NCBI GenBank assembly: GCA_021396245.1
Contig: WNYE01000016.1
Coordinates: 248,001 to 312,000, forward strand
Source: Sporothrix humicola
Lineage: Eukaryota > Ascomycota > Sordariomycetes > Ophiostomatales > Ophiostomataceae
Direction of reading: 5' to 3'
DNA length: 64,000 bases
A program made the position numbers and the translations under genes. Positions 10,379 through 19,916 of this stretch are shown here, one piece after another; the first letter of the stretch is position 1, and each line of letters opens with the position of its first letter. The notes below the pieces were generated by a model, which saw only the letters and a list, made by a program, of their open reading frames with translations, searched no databases and was not told the origin of the DNA.

Positions 10379-11586
10379 TCACTCCTCCTTCTTGGACCGC
10401 CGCTTCGATTGGTGCGTCAGGTCGTCCACGCTGGTAAAGATTGTGCAACCCGACTCCGTCTGGCACATGGCCGTGCGGCCCAGATTCTTGGCAATCGGTC
10501 CCGTCGGGCCCGACGTGTAGTGGCACTCGCCAAAGATGCAGTACTGGCCGGACCGGCTGCTTGCATACTGCTCGTCGCCCCAGGCGCCGCCCCACTGCAG
10601 CCACGACGCGCCCTCGACCGGGTTCGTGCTAGCCTCCTCGGAGCCGCCAATGCCAGCACCGCCAGCTTCGGTGAACGTGGAGGTGCCAGCGTCGAACCAG
10701 TACCCCCGGTAGTTCTGGGCCATGTCCCAGGCGAAGCCGGCATCGGTGGTGTCGCTAACAATGCCGAGGGCAATGGTGTAGTCTTCCTTGCCTGGCTTGG
10801 CGTAGTTGGCGTGGCCGCCGTTGCCAATGTAGGAGAGCGGGCGGCCGGCATTGGCGCCGGTTCCTTTAGACAGAGCGGCCCAGGTGTAGGCAGAGCCGGA
10901 GCCGTGCTGGGAGAAATACATGCCGGTGGGTGCGCCGTTGACGAAGCGGATCTGGTCTGGGTCAGTGTGTGTGTTTTGTCAATATTATTGCAAGGGAACT
11001 TGGCCTACCATTGTATGTTCCCAGTCTCCAACATGGTCGTCAAAGTTGATGCCAATGACCCTGAAGGCAGTTAGTAAACAACTAATTCAATGCGTGGGGC
11101 AACGAGCGAAGCGAGGACTAAAACTTACTTTCCGCCGTAGTTGTACGAGTAAAAGTAAAAGTAAAAGACGTCGACCCAGGTCGAGTTCTTCTGCACGGCA
11201 ATGATCGTGCCGGGCGCCGCGCTGTAGCCGCCCGTCGTCGTCGTCGGCTTGCCGTAGGCCGAGACCAGCCAGGCCGGGCTCGTGTCGACATTGTCCTTGG
11301 AGGTGAGGTAGACGCTGCTGCTCTGCGCGTTGAGTGTGGCCAGCGTGACGGAGCCGGCCGACTCGAAGCCGGAAACGGCCACAAAGTCGACCTCGGGGAT
11401 CGTGTTGGCCAGATGCGTGGAAATGTCCGAGGGCCACCAGGCCTCGCCGCTGTAGAGGTACGAGATGGGCGCGTACTTGAGAGCATAGTCGGGAATCGGC
11501 GTGGTCTGACGCTTGCTCGGCGCCGGGGCAGCACTGGCAACAGCAGCGCCGGCCAGAACGCCGGCCAATTGGCGGATGGAGGGCAT
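10379..11586 (-). CDS. VPS62-like secreted protein
   Basis: Three exons on the minus strand: 11586-11129, 11060-11009 and 10951-10379, giving 360 aa. Intron 1 starts GTAAGT and has a perfect ACTAAC branch site. Intron 2 starts GTAGGC and ends CCAG at 10952. The chosen acceptor gives the family-like join GDWEHTM-IRFVNG. Residues 1-19 form a signal peptide, and a Lys-Arg pair at about residue 25 may be a Kex2 site. The body shows VPS62/DUF946 features: YAPISYLYSGEAWWPSDIS, DHVGDWEH, YFSQHGSG and a Gly/Trp-rich C-terminal half ending in four Cys residues. The yeast namesake was linked to vacuolar sorting, and biochemical function is unknown. Fungal versions are often secreted. Confidence 0.85.
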
Positions 11587-11712
11587 CTTGAGGACAAAAA
11601 CAACGGTGTAAGTGAATAAAGATGGGGGCGAAATGGGGAGGCTGACAATTGTGCCGATCCTGAAAAGGAGGGAAGAAACAACAATGAAAGACGACGGGGC
11701 TTCCCGTGTATA

Positions 11713-11720
11713 TATTTATA
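11713..11720 (-). promoter_or_regulatory. TATA box of VPS62-like gene
   Basis: TATAAATA on the minus strand, about 127 bp upstream of the ATG at 11586. Assigned by position and consensus. Confidence 0.5.
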
Positions 11721-13214
11721 CCTTTTGCTCTTTATTTCTCCGTGCCGCTTTTGAGGCTTGTTTACTTTGTTCCTGGGAAAGTGGAAAGCGGCAAGGAAAA
11801 GTGGAAAAGAAAGAAAAAGCCTCCGTGGGATCGTGGCTTTCCAGGGTAGGACCAAATCAATAAAAGTAAAATATATGTTTCCCATGGCCAGAATGGTCTG
11901 TGCAAAGCTTGCAGAAATGAACGATACAAAAGAAAAATGTGCTTTGAAAAAAGCTTGTGAAGATGAAGCTTTACTGTGGTACGCTGGGAATAAAAGGGAA
12001 TGATGCGTGCGGAGGTGAATGGCTTGCAGAGAAGCTAGAGCAAAAAAAGGCAGGCAAGCTTGCAAACTTGCAGATGAAGGAATAAGAAACAAGGTTACAT
12101 CTTAACGGTTGCCGTCCGGGTCACATTGCGGTCTTCGACACCCTTACCTTTTTGTTGTCGAGTCGTTCAGCCGTTCTTTTGCGCAGAGAGCTCTCGACGA
12201 ATCCCCTCGTGCCCGTGCCTGGCAATTTGGGCCGCTGTCCAACCACAATCTGCTGCAGCCTTTTTCCTCTTTCCATCTCGTCGATTTCCATCTCCGGCCC
12301 AAGCCTACCGGTTCATCTTTCTCGGAGCCCAATTCCAGCAAGTATCCCGGCCATTCTACAACTTATATGACGCGCGGAGCACTTATAGTGACATAGGGCC
12401 ATCCCTATGAGGAAATGGACAACGACCCACGATGCGACGCCCGTCAAAAGTTGAAAAAGAGAAAGGCGTTCATGTTCTTGTCGATACGCGCAAAAGAGAC
12501 GACGAGCAAAGAGCAGTGCAAAAACAGGGCGGGCTCACCTGCAAGTGACGCCAGGGTTGGGGATCGTGGAAGGCAAAACCCTGGTCACAATCCTACGTTG
12601 ATCGCGGATCGGGCGACCGAAAAGGGGGGCGATGCGCCGAGAGCACAAGAACAGGGTGCCATCAACAGTGCATGCATGCTCAGCAGAAAGCTTGTCATTT
12701 TTGTCGTCGTATTTTTTCTGTCTTTTGTTTTCTGGTCAACTCGACTACCTCTCGCGAGCTCTCCCCTCTTCACGTGCGTGCTTCTGTTGTGGATGCATCC
12801 TCCCATTCGTGCAGTTCGCGCTGTCGATCATTTTCGCCTCGGTCAGGACTCTTGGACAAAAAAGAGAAGAGAAAAGAGGAGAGGTGCGGGTGCAACATGC
12901 AGAGACGGAACGGAGGAACACAAAAGGTCGAAAAGAAACGCCGGGTCAAGAATCAATAGGGCCGGGACAAAAAGGACCGGACAAGAATACATGGGAGAGA
13001 TGGATATGCATGGTGGTGTTCGTGACGTCGATTGGAGAGAGTCGAGATGACAGAACAGAAAGAAAAGGGAGAGACATATTAGGAGGCGTTCCAAGCCACA
13101 TCGAATTAATTGGGAAAGAGGCCGTGTACCACAAGGCCGCGGGAAGTAAAATGGAAGGAACTTATGGCGGCACGAAGAATACAATTGGAAGGAAGGCGTA
13201 AGTGGCTGCAGTTT

Positions 13215-13328
13215 CTCCATCTCTAATTTACGCGGGAAGGAGCGATGCTTGATTGGGCCACTTCCCGATATAAAAAGTCAGGAGTAAAGTATCACGACAA
13301 CCATAAAACATTGCAGTCTTTCAAGAGA
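13215..13328 (+). repeat. Direct repeat, left copy
   Basis: Matches 15428-15538 in the same orientation. A 37-bp core (13234-13270 against 15447-15483) is identical and the flanks are diverged but alignable. The core has short inverted ends, GGGAAG and CTTCCC, and could form a stem-loop. It lies 3' of the 179-aa gene. Confidence 0.9.
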
Positions 13329-13564
13329 AGGGGGTTGATAGGCACATCTTACACAGTAGACTTAGAATATTGAACCGGTAGCAGGTGGCTTAGGTAGTGT
13401 TTTAAAAGCCGGCGGTAGCCCACTCCCAGAGATGACATACAACGGCGGCGGTTTTCTCGTAAGTGCCGTCGACATCAAATACCCACCAATTACACTATTC
13501 GCGTGCATATGCAATGTCTATTATCAACCCACTCTGTCTGAGCTGCCTTGTGCGCAGCCTCAGT

Positions 13565-14104
13565 TTATACGATTCTTTTATGCGTGTAGTACCTTGTCCT
13601 GCCTTTCTTGTACTCGCTCACGTCCTGACCCTCATACTTTGATCTTCTCCAGTCGCCCTTCTTCGTCGTGATCGACCGGCCCCTTTCATCCCGGAACATA
13701 TACTCGTCGGAGCTGAATGTGTGAGGCTGAAGTTTGACGTCAACTCTGACCCAAGGAGTAGTGGAAGTGGACAACGACATGGCCACATCAGTCCCGCCAT
13801 ACGCGGGATCGCTTTGCACATCTTGAATACCCGTAAACCCCCCGACCGCTTCGCGTTGGGTATGTGATGAGCCGTGGCCAGTTGCATCTCCATGCATCCA
13901 CGTCGTATCCGTGGCCATGGGCTCGTCTCCGGAGAAGTAGTGCGGCTGAGCGCCGTGCTCGGTAAAGTTCGGTGTGGACGCTGGGTCAACGTTCACCGTG
14001 GCAGCACCCGCAGCGTTCTTCTCCAGGAGCTGGACGATTTCGGCATCCGTGGGAGCTGCATCGGGGTCTGTCGCGAGTCTGTTTTCGACATACACACTTG
14101 GCAT
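13565..14104 (-). CDS. Hypothetical protein, 179 aa
   Basis: Single-exon frame on the minus strand. The ATG at 14104 is used because the longer frame starts only with GTG. The protein begins MPSVYVENRLATDPDAAPTD, has a low-complexity, Thr/Ala/Gly-rich middle, and a basic C-terminus rich in Lys, Arg and Tyr (residues ~140-179). No signal peptide, membrane segment or known family recognised. It is divergent from the ankyrin gene, with 134 bp between the two start codons, so the two may share a promoter. The pair is bracketed by direct repeats. Possibly an orphan or accessory gene. Confidence 0.6.
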   Translation of the reverse strand: MPSVYVENRLATDPDAAPTDAEIVQLLEKNAAGAATVNVDPASTPNFTEHGAQPHYFSGDEPMATDTTWMHGDATGHGSSHTQREAVGGFTGIQDVQSDPAYGGTDVAMSLSTSTTPWVRVDVKLQPHTFSSDEYMFRDERGRSITTKKGDWRRSKYEGQDVSEYKKGRTRYYTHKRIV

Positions 14105-14238
14105 CGTATCCTGCCGCAGGCTGGAGATGACCACCCACAATTGTGACACGTCACGTGGTTCACAAGGATGTCGCCTGATCTAACGCTCGACCTCCAATCC
14201 ATGTCTCATCTTGTCTTCTATCCTGCCATCATCGCAAC

Positions 14239-15216
14239 ATGTTGGATTTGACGAAATACCCTCATATGCGGCCCCGGGAGGCGAGCACCTTGGAGGCTGC
14301 CAGCCAACCGAGGCCAAGACAAGAGGGCTGGTATTTTCCTGATGAACGCGTCAATGGAAGATACAGGAACGAGATGATGAACCTCCTCAGCGAGGCTCTC
14401 AAGGCGAACAACCTCGAGCCCGTCGACGACTACATCACCGAGTACCTCGCCCGCGGACCCTGGTGGGGCGCAACTGCGCGAACGATTCACACACTGGCGC
14501 CCATTATGAACGATGCGGTAGTTGCCGACAATGCCCCCTTTGCCAAAAAGCTGCTCGAACGCGGCATCTGCTTTCCCGACACGTACATCCACACGGCCCT
14601 CGAAGCGCATGCTTTACGTTGCATGACGCTGTTTCTCGACCGCGGCTTCGACCTCAACAAACCGCAGAGCGTCTCCGCAATGCCCGTTTGGGGTACGTCG
14701 GAAGCGGCGACGACCGATCGAACCCTCCTGTACTGGCTTCTCGAACGCGGCGCCAACCTCAACATCGATGCGAAGTGGGCCAGTATGACGGCCATGTCGT
14801 ACATTGTCGAGGATGCATCGCTGGACTTGGTCCGCGACTTGCTCGACGACCCGCGCGATCTCGTCGACGTTTACAAAGGTGACCTGCTTCACCACGCCCT
14901 GAAACGACAGACCGACATCGTGTCCGTCCTCGGCCTGTTACTCGACCACGGCGCCCCGATCAACGACGGCCTCTTTGCGCGCCACCCGGGTGCCCAGAGC
15001 ATGTTCTTCTTCATGCCGCGCGGCCCGCCGCTGCACGAGGCGGCGGAAAGTGGCCAGTTGGAAGCCGTGTGCTATCTGGTGAGCCGGCACGCGGACGTGA
15101 TGGTGCGCGACACGCAGGGCAAGACGGCGCTGGATTATGCACGGGCAAAAGGGCACGCAGACGTTACTGCCGTTTTGCAAAAGGCCATGGCCGAGGCCGG
15201 AGTGCAGCACTTGTGA
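14239..15216 (+). CDS. Ankyrin-repeat protein, 325 aa
   Basis: Intronless, ATG at 14239, stop TGA. After a ~90-residue N-terminal region without recognisable domain come ankyrin-type helical repeats. These include LLYWLLERGANLNID, VLGLLLDHGAPIND and the best unit PLHEAAESGQLEAVCYLVSR near residues 262-281. The last is followed by GKTALDYARAKGHADVTAVL. Ankyrin repeats mediate protein binding, and the partner here is unknown. The C-terminus lacks a membrane segment. It is head-to-head with the 179-aa unknown gene and lies inside the direct-repeat bracket. Many fungal ankyrin genes of this kind are lineage-specific accessory genes. Confidence 0.85.
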   Translation: MLDLTKYPHMRPREASTLEAASQPRPRQEGWYFPDERVNGRYRNEMMNLLSEALKANNLEPVDDYITEYLARGPWWGATARTIHTLAPIMNDAVVADNAPFAKKLLERGICFPDTYIHTALEAHALRCMTLFLDRGFDLNKPQSVSAMPVWGTSEAATTDRTLLYWLLERGANLNIDAKWASMTAMSYIVEDASLDLVRDLLDDPRDLVDVYKGDLLHHALKRQTDIVSVLGLLLDHGAPINDGLFARHPGAQSMFFFMPRGPPLHEAAESGQLEAVCYLVSRHADVMVRDTQGKTALDYARAKGHADVTAVLQKAMAEAGVQHL

Positions 15217-15801
15217 GGGAGGGTAAGGGAGGGAAGGTAGGCAGACAAACACGTGGATACCCAGCAACGCATAGATGCATGTTTAACATTTCTTTTATAT
15301 TTTTATATTTTTGTATCTTTGTATCTTTATATTTATTTTTTAATCGTATATGTAACAAACCGTTCTCCCGACATATACACCATAAAGGAAAAGCACACTT
15401 AAGCCATACTAACAGCGGCGGCGGCTCCTCCATTTCAGATTTACATGGGAAGGAGCGATGCTTGATTGGGCCACTTCCCGATACGGAAAGTTGGGAATAG
15501 AGAATCACGACAGCCATACATTGTAATCCTCAAGGAGAGTGATTTTAATGAGAAAATCCCAGGACAAGGATTGCAAGCTGTTTAAGTGGTTTGAGGAAAA
15601 CAGTATTCTACCTTGGATGGCTTTAATGCAATAATGTGTTGATGTATTGTTATTTACACGGCGATCAACACATAAATCAAAGCTTCAAGACTTGAGGATT
15701 CAACTTTTGAATACTATTTTCGCATTACGTCCGATATAATATGCATTGCCATTACAAGCAGTGACGACTACATATCCCATTCCATCTAGCTTAAATCGAA
15801 T
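15217..15801. other. Convergent intergenic region
   Basis: Lies between the ankyrin gene (+) and the helicase relic (-). AT-rich, with ATATTTTT-like tracts near 15295-15345 and the right copy of the direct repeat. Read on from the helicase stop, the minus strand stays open for another 33 codons to a TGA at 15700-15702. Confidence 0.6.
15428..15538 (+). repeat. Direct repeat, right copy
   Basis: Second copy of the 13215-13328 repeat, about 2.2 kb away in the same orientation, with an identical 37-bp core at 15447-15483. It lies 3' of both the ankyrin gene and the helicase relic. Confidence 0.9.
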
Positions 15802-18800
15802 CTAGTATGGCAGACCAACAACGCGGCCATTTTTCAGAAAATAATCAATCATCGCCTTGAACATTTTCCCTTCGACAGTGGCTTTTTGCACGTTTTCCGC
15901 CAGCAACGTCCGAGGCTGGTATCTGTTCATGCGGTTCCTCGTCTGAATGTCTCCGACAACAAAAAGCGCGCCGACCTGGCGAGTCAGAGCGACGCAGAGG
16001 CGATGTGGATTGCCCATGAACAGAGGTCCGGTCCCGCCTGTGACGCATGTCAACAAAACAACGATCTTGCCTTCCTGGCCCTGGAAAGAATCGACGGTCG
16101 AAACGGCAATGTCACTGAGCGATGGATGCTCGGCCAGCTGTTTCTTGATGTGTTTGTAGGATGCCCGGTAGGGCGTGATGATGACAATGTCGTCGATTGT
16201 CACCAGGTCAGACGCCAAGAGATCCTCGAGGAAGGACAGCGCTGCCTTGGTCTGAATTGGGTTGAATTGCGACGTGCCACTCAAACAGGACTGCGACTTC
16301 CGGCAGTTTAGAAATACGGGCAAGATCCTGTCCGGGTGGTGCGTGTACTTGTACCGGGCGACAGCCCACTCGTCGACAAGTCTCGCATGCATCTGCTTGT
16401 CTACACTCAGAGAATCGTGGTAGCGAAAATCGGCGATGTCTTTGTAGATGAGGTCTCGGGCAAGGTCGAACAGACCTGCAGTGATGCGCATCTGGTAATT
16501 GAGGACAAATGACGGGTTCGACGTCCGCTGGTAGAAGTCGAGGATCGATACATTCGCCTCGTCAAACAGCAGGTGCCGCTTCCGCTCCATGACGACAGGC
16601 GGCAGCTGCTTGGTGTCGCCGGCCATAGCACACGGCCGACACTGGGTCCCCCACACCATCAGTGCATCCGCCTTGCAGAATGCGCTGGCCTCGTCAAGCA
16701 CGACGGCATCGGCATCATCAGCCACCTGTCGGTACAGGCTCTCACGAGACAAGTACGGCGTTGTGCAAACGAAATCTGCGATTGCCAGAATCTTTGTCAT
16801 CAAGTGCATCAGCAGGGAGGCATGTCTTTTTTTGTCCGCAGCTCGCTTAATGGCTCGTCCCGTGACAAAAAGGCGAAGGTCGGCATAATCAGGCTCGTCT
16901 GTGAACTTTGCTTGGAGCTCCAAAAGCTCGGCCTTGTCATTGGGAGACAGCGTGTACCCAGGGGCGCCAACGACCTTTAACAGCCACTCACAAACGGAAA
17001 GTTCCCTTTCCCAGCCAGAGTCTGGAGTGCCTGGTTCAACGTCCTTTTCTTCATCGCCATCCACGCCCACCGCAATCTCAGCCAGGAAGTTCTTCAGCTC
17101 AGTATCTGGGTGAAACCCACGAATGACAAGAGGAGCGGTGCAGCCCTGCTTGTTGGCAATTCTTGAGCCGACATGTTGTACGCGGGACACAATGTTCCGC
17201 AGGGCGACACCTGAGGGGGCCGACACAAAAATTTGCCGTATATTTTTGTGATTCAGCATAAGATAGGCCGTTAGGGCCAGCATCTCCGTCTTTCCAGACC
17301 CTGCGAAGCCCACGATGGCAATCATGCCTAGGACTGTGTGAGAGAGGTATCTCTTGAAGCTCTCGCCTATGTCGGGCAGCATCTCGGCGAAAATGGCGTT
17401 GACACGTTCCTGGTTGCCATCTCCGACATAATCAATGCGCGGTGGCATGAGAGGAGCTGATTGTGCGTTTGTGCCCGTGAGCACGGTGGGAAATCCGGAT
17501 CCGAGAATAAAGTCCCGAAGGTAAGAGTTCATTAGGAGCTGTCTTTCGGTGCGTGGTTCGGTGGTGTCGAAATCAAAGATTTTATTGACAGCCTCGACGC
17601 GGCGCTTGGCCACACGTATATCGGGGTGCAAGCGAAGGAATGCACTGTCCCAATGGCCCTTGCCAGCTTCGAAGGTAGCAAATGCTTCGATCTCGATGTC
17701 GAAGGATGGGTTAGGGGGTAGGGGTCGGCGGACTCGCAGAACAATATTCTCGCTATGATCGGGGACGGCGTTGAGATTGAGTACCACTGCCTTCTAGGCA
17801 TGTTCTTTAGTCTCTTTATCACTGTCGGCCGGCTTGGTCTCGGAAGGAAAGACCAATGTGGCGTGGCTGCCTGGCTTGAGGAGACGGCTGAGGGAATGCT
17901 GGTACTCGGGGTTGATTTTGAAACTGGCATCAATAACCGCGAAAAACTCATCGTGGCGATGCCCCTCAGGGTTCGCCGTGATGTACCGAACACGCACTTT
18001 CTCCTTAGCAAGGTCGTGGGCATCTTGCACAAGGAAAAAAACGTCTTGCACTTGAGCTTGTGTCAGGGCCGTTTGAGCCGTGTTTTCTGAATCATAGCGG
18101 TAGATGACGGGGAATCTGCGCTCGTTTTCATCAATTGGAAGAAGCTGCTTTTTGTACCGGGACATGTCCCACGTGTGTAGCGTGCCGTAGGGATACTCTC
18201 TGAGAGAGTTCCAGTCGACCATATCGCATTGAAAGTTTGCCTCAACAACCTCAGAAAGCCCATCGTCTGGCATCAAGACCTGGAAGGTCCTTTGGCCCAA
18301 CACATCCCTGAGGGTGCGGTGGCCTTGGATCCGGGCACCAGCTGAGACAATGTCGTCGACCTCTCTGGTGGCTCCTTTGAAGGCGCCACCGACGCCTTGA
18401 AAGGTCGGCTGGACATCGTCATTCAGCTTGATCGTGATGATTGTTTTCCGCTTCTCGCCGGCTGCGGCTGGCTCTCCGAACAGGTTCTGATGAAGGTCTT
18501 CGGACAGGAATTCCTAGTCGCTGTCGAAAGTCCCCAGGCGAAACTGGACACCGATGCCTAGGTCGGCGGACTTGGTGCTCTGTTGACCACTAAGGCCGAC
18601 CAGATACGAAGCATCGTCGCTCTGGGCCCGGGGGAGGTAAATGGTGAGCCCGACATATGGTTCTGCAAGTACCGGTGATCCAATGACCAGGTGCATCCGG
18701 AGCTGATCGTGAAACCCCACGCCCTGGCCGCAAAGGACGACCTGATCTTCTGGGTAGATTAGGCCACAGTCCTTGAGGACTCTGCGCCTGGGCCTGGGCT

Positions 18801-18831
18801 GCTTGTGGCCGCCGGTGATTCTGAGGGGCAT
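15802..18831 (-). pseudogene. SF1 (Upf1/DNA2-like) helicase, two in-frame TAG codons
   Basis: From ATG 18831 one minus-strand frame runs 1010 codons to the TAG at 15802-15804. It is interrupted only by TAG at 18514-18516 (codon 106) and 17794-17796 (codon 346), with no frameshift. The C-terminal two thirds hold superfamily 1 helicase motifs in order: Walker A GFAGSGKT (nt ~17310-17287), Walker B DEAS, motif III AGDTKQLPPV, IITPYRASY, motif V VDSFQGQEGK and motif VI ALTRQ. The N-terminal third, also intact in frame, has no recognised domain. No GTRNGT-type intron can remove either TAG. Both could derive from CAG by a single C-to-T change, as RIP produces. Alternatives are stop readthrough, sequencing error or two separate genes. 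Confidence 0.75.
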
Positions 18832-18862
18832 GATGTGTGTGAGGCCGGATATAAAAGGGAGG

Positions 18863-19066
18863 GAGGTGGGAGGTGAAATACTGAAAAGACAAAAGTGTCA
18901 ATCCGAAAAAGGGGTGGAAGAGAAGAGAAAAGGGTGGGAGATGAAATACTGAAAAGACCAAAGGGTCAATCCGATGAGGGGGCTGAAGAGAAGAGAAAGG
19001 GGTAAGAGATAAATACTGAAAAGACCAAACGGTCAATCCGTTGAGGGAAGGGAAGAGAAGAGAAAG
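18863..19066. repeat. 68-bp tandem repeat, 3 copies
   Basis: The marker CTGAAAAGAC starts at 18881, 18949 and 19017, giving a period of exactly 68 bp. Each unit also carries a TCAATCCG segment and a purine run GAAGAGAAGAGAAA. Copies 2 and 3 are closer to each other than to copy 1. The array lies just upstream of the helicase relic. Confidence 0.9.
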
Positions 19067-19916
19067 GGATAGATGTGTTGGAGAAAGAGAAGAGAGGAAA
19101 AGGCCAAAACAAAAGAAGCCAGAAAACTTTTCACTTCAAAGTCAAAAGCGTGAACACATAAATGAGGAAGGCACGGTGTTGTCAGGAGCTACGAATCCAG
19201 ATAGGAAAGAGCGAATGGTCACCAACATCGTCAATGGGGGAAGGAGCGACATGGCCCTGCTTCGCTGCTCCTACGAAAGGAGGCATCGTCAAAAGCTATA
19301 CAGAGCCATACGTATGCAATTTTTTTTAAAAAAAAAATCATTTCTTCTTTTACTTTAATATCATGTACCACTCATTGTTCGTATCGTGTTTATTAAAAGT
19401 TACAAAGGAAATCGATGTAACTAGTGAGTGCACTCACAATAAATTCCTATATATTTTCAATAAAGATAAATTAATCTTTAAAAAAAAAAGAAACCAATTT
19501 AAAAAATTAGAGCAGAAGAAAAGACCAAAACAGAAAAGCAAAGAAAAGAAATTGTGTCCCATTATTTATCGTCAACTGAGTAGCTTGGTCTCGAAGTGAA
19601 TTGACGCTGTGTTCACGCCGCCTTTTGCCATCCGATGGCGCCTTCCTGAAAATTCCTGCATCGCGTCCAATTCCCGTGACCTAGGCTAACAAACGTCCAG
19701 CCTTTTCGGACATAACGACGAAGACTGTGAGTCAACGTGCATCGTGCACGGCAAGGAGCTCCCCAAACGCTCTCCTGCCACATTCATTCAAACGGTGAAT
19801 CTGCCTCGCCGAAACGAATTGCATGCGCTAAAAAGGCCCAAATACATCATTCAGTTCATACCCGTGAGCAGCACTTTTGGCAATTTTTTCTACCAATTCC
19901 TCGGTCCACGTTCGCC
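19067..19916. other. Divergent intergenic region with AT-rich tract
   Basis: No gene. From about 19320 to 19560 the sequence is strikingly AT-rich, with poly-A/T runs. It contains a 14-bp palindrome, GTGAGTGCACTCAC, at 19424-19437. The remainder is the upstream region of the SET-domain gene. Confidence 0.6.

Larger units (their letters stand above)
11587..13564. other. Intergenic, no convincing gene
   Basis: Promoter side of the VPS62-like gene plus about 1.5 kb of further spacer. A 211-codon frame at 12415-13050 (+) has biased, arbitrary composition and no domain. The right-hand part holds the left copy of the direct repeat (13215-13328). Confidence 0.6.

Noticed and set aside
11118..12092. 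324-codon minus-strand frame
   Set aside because: Overlaps VPS62-like exon 1 in another frame. The upstream half is AT-rich promoter DNA.
12415..13201. Overlapping open frames of ~190-211 codons
   Set aside because: Arbitrary Arg/Lys-rich composition, no domain, and two competing frames in the same DNA.
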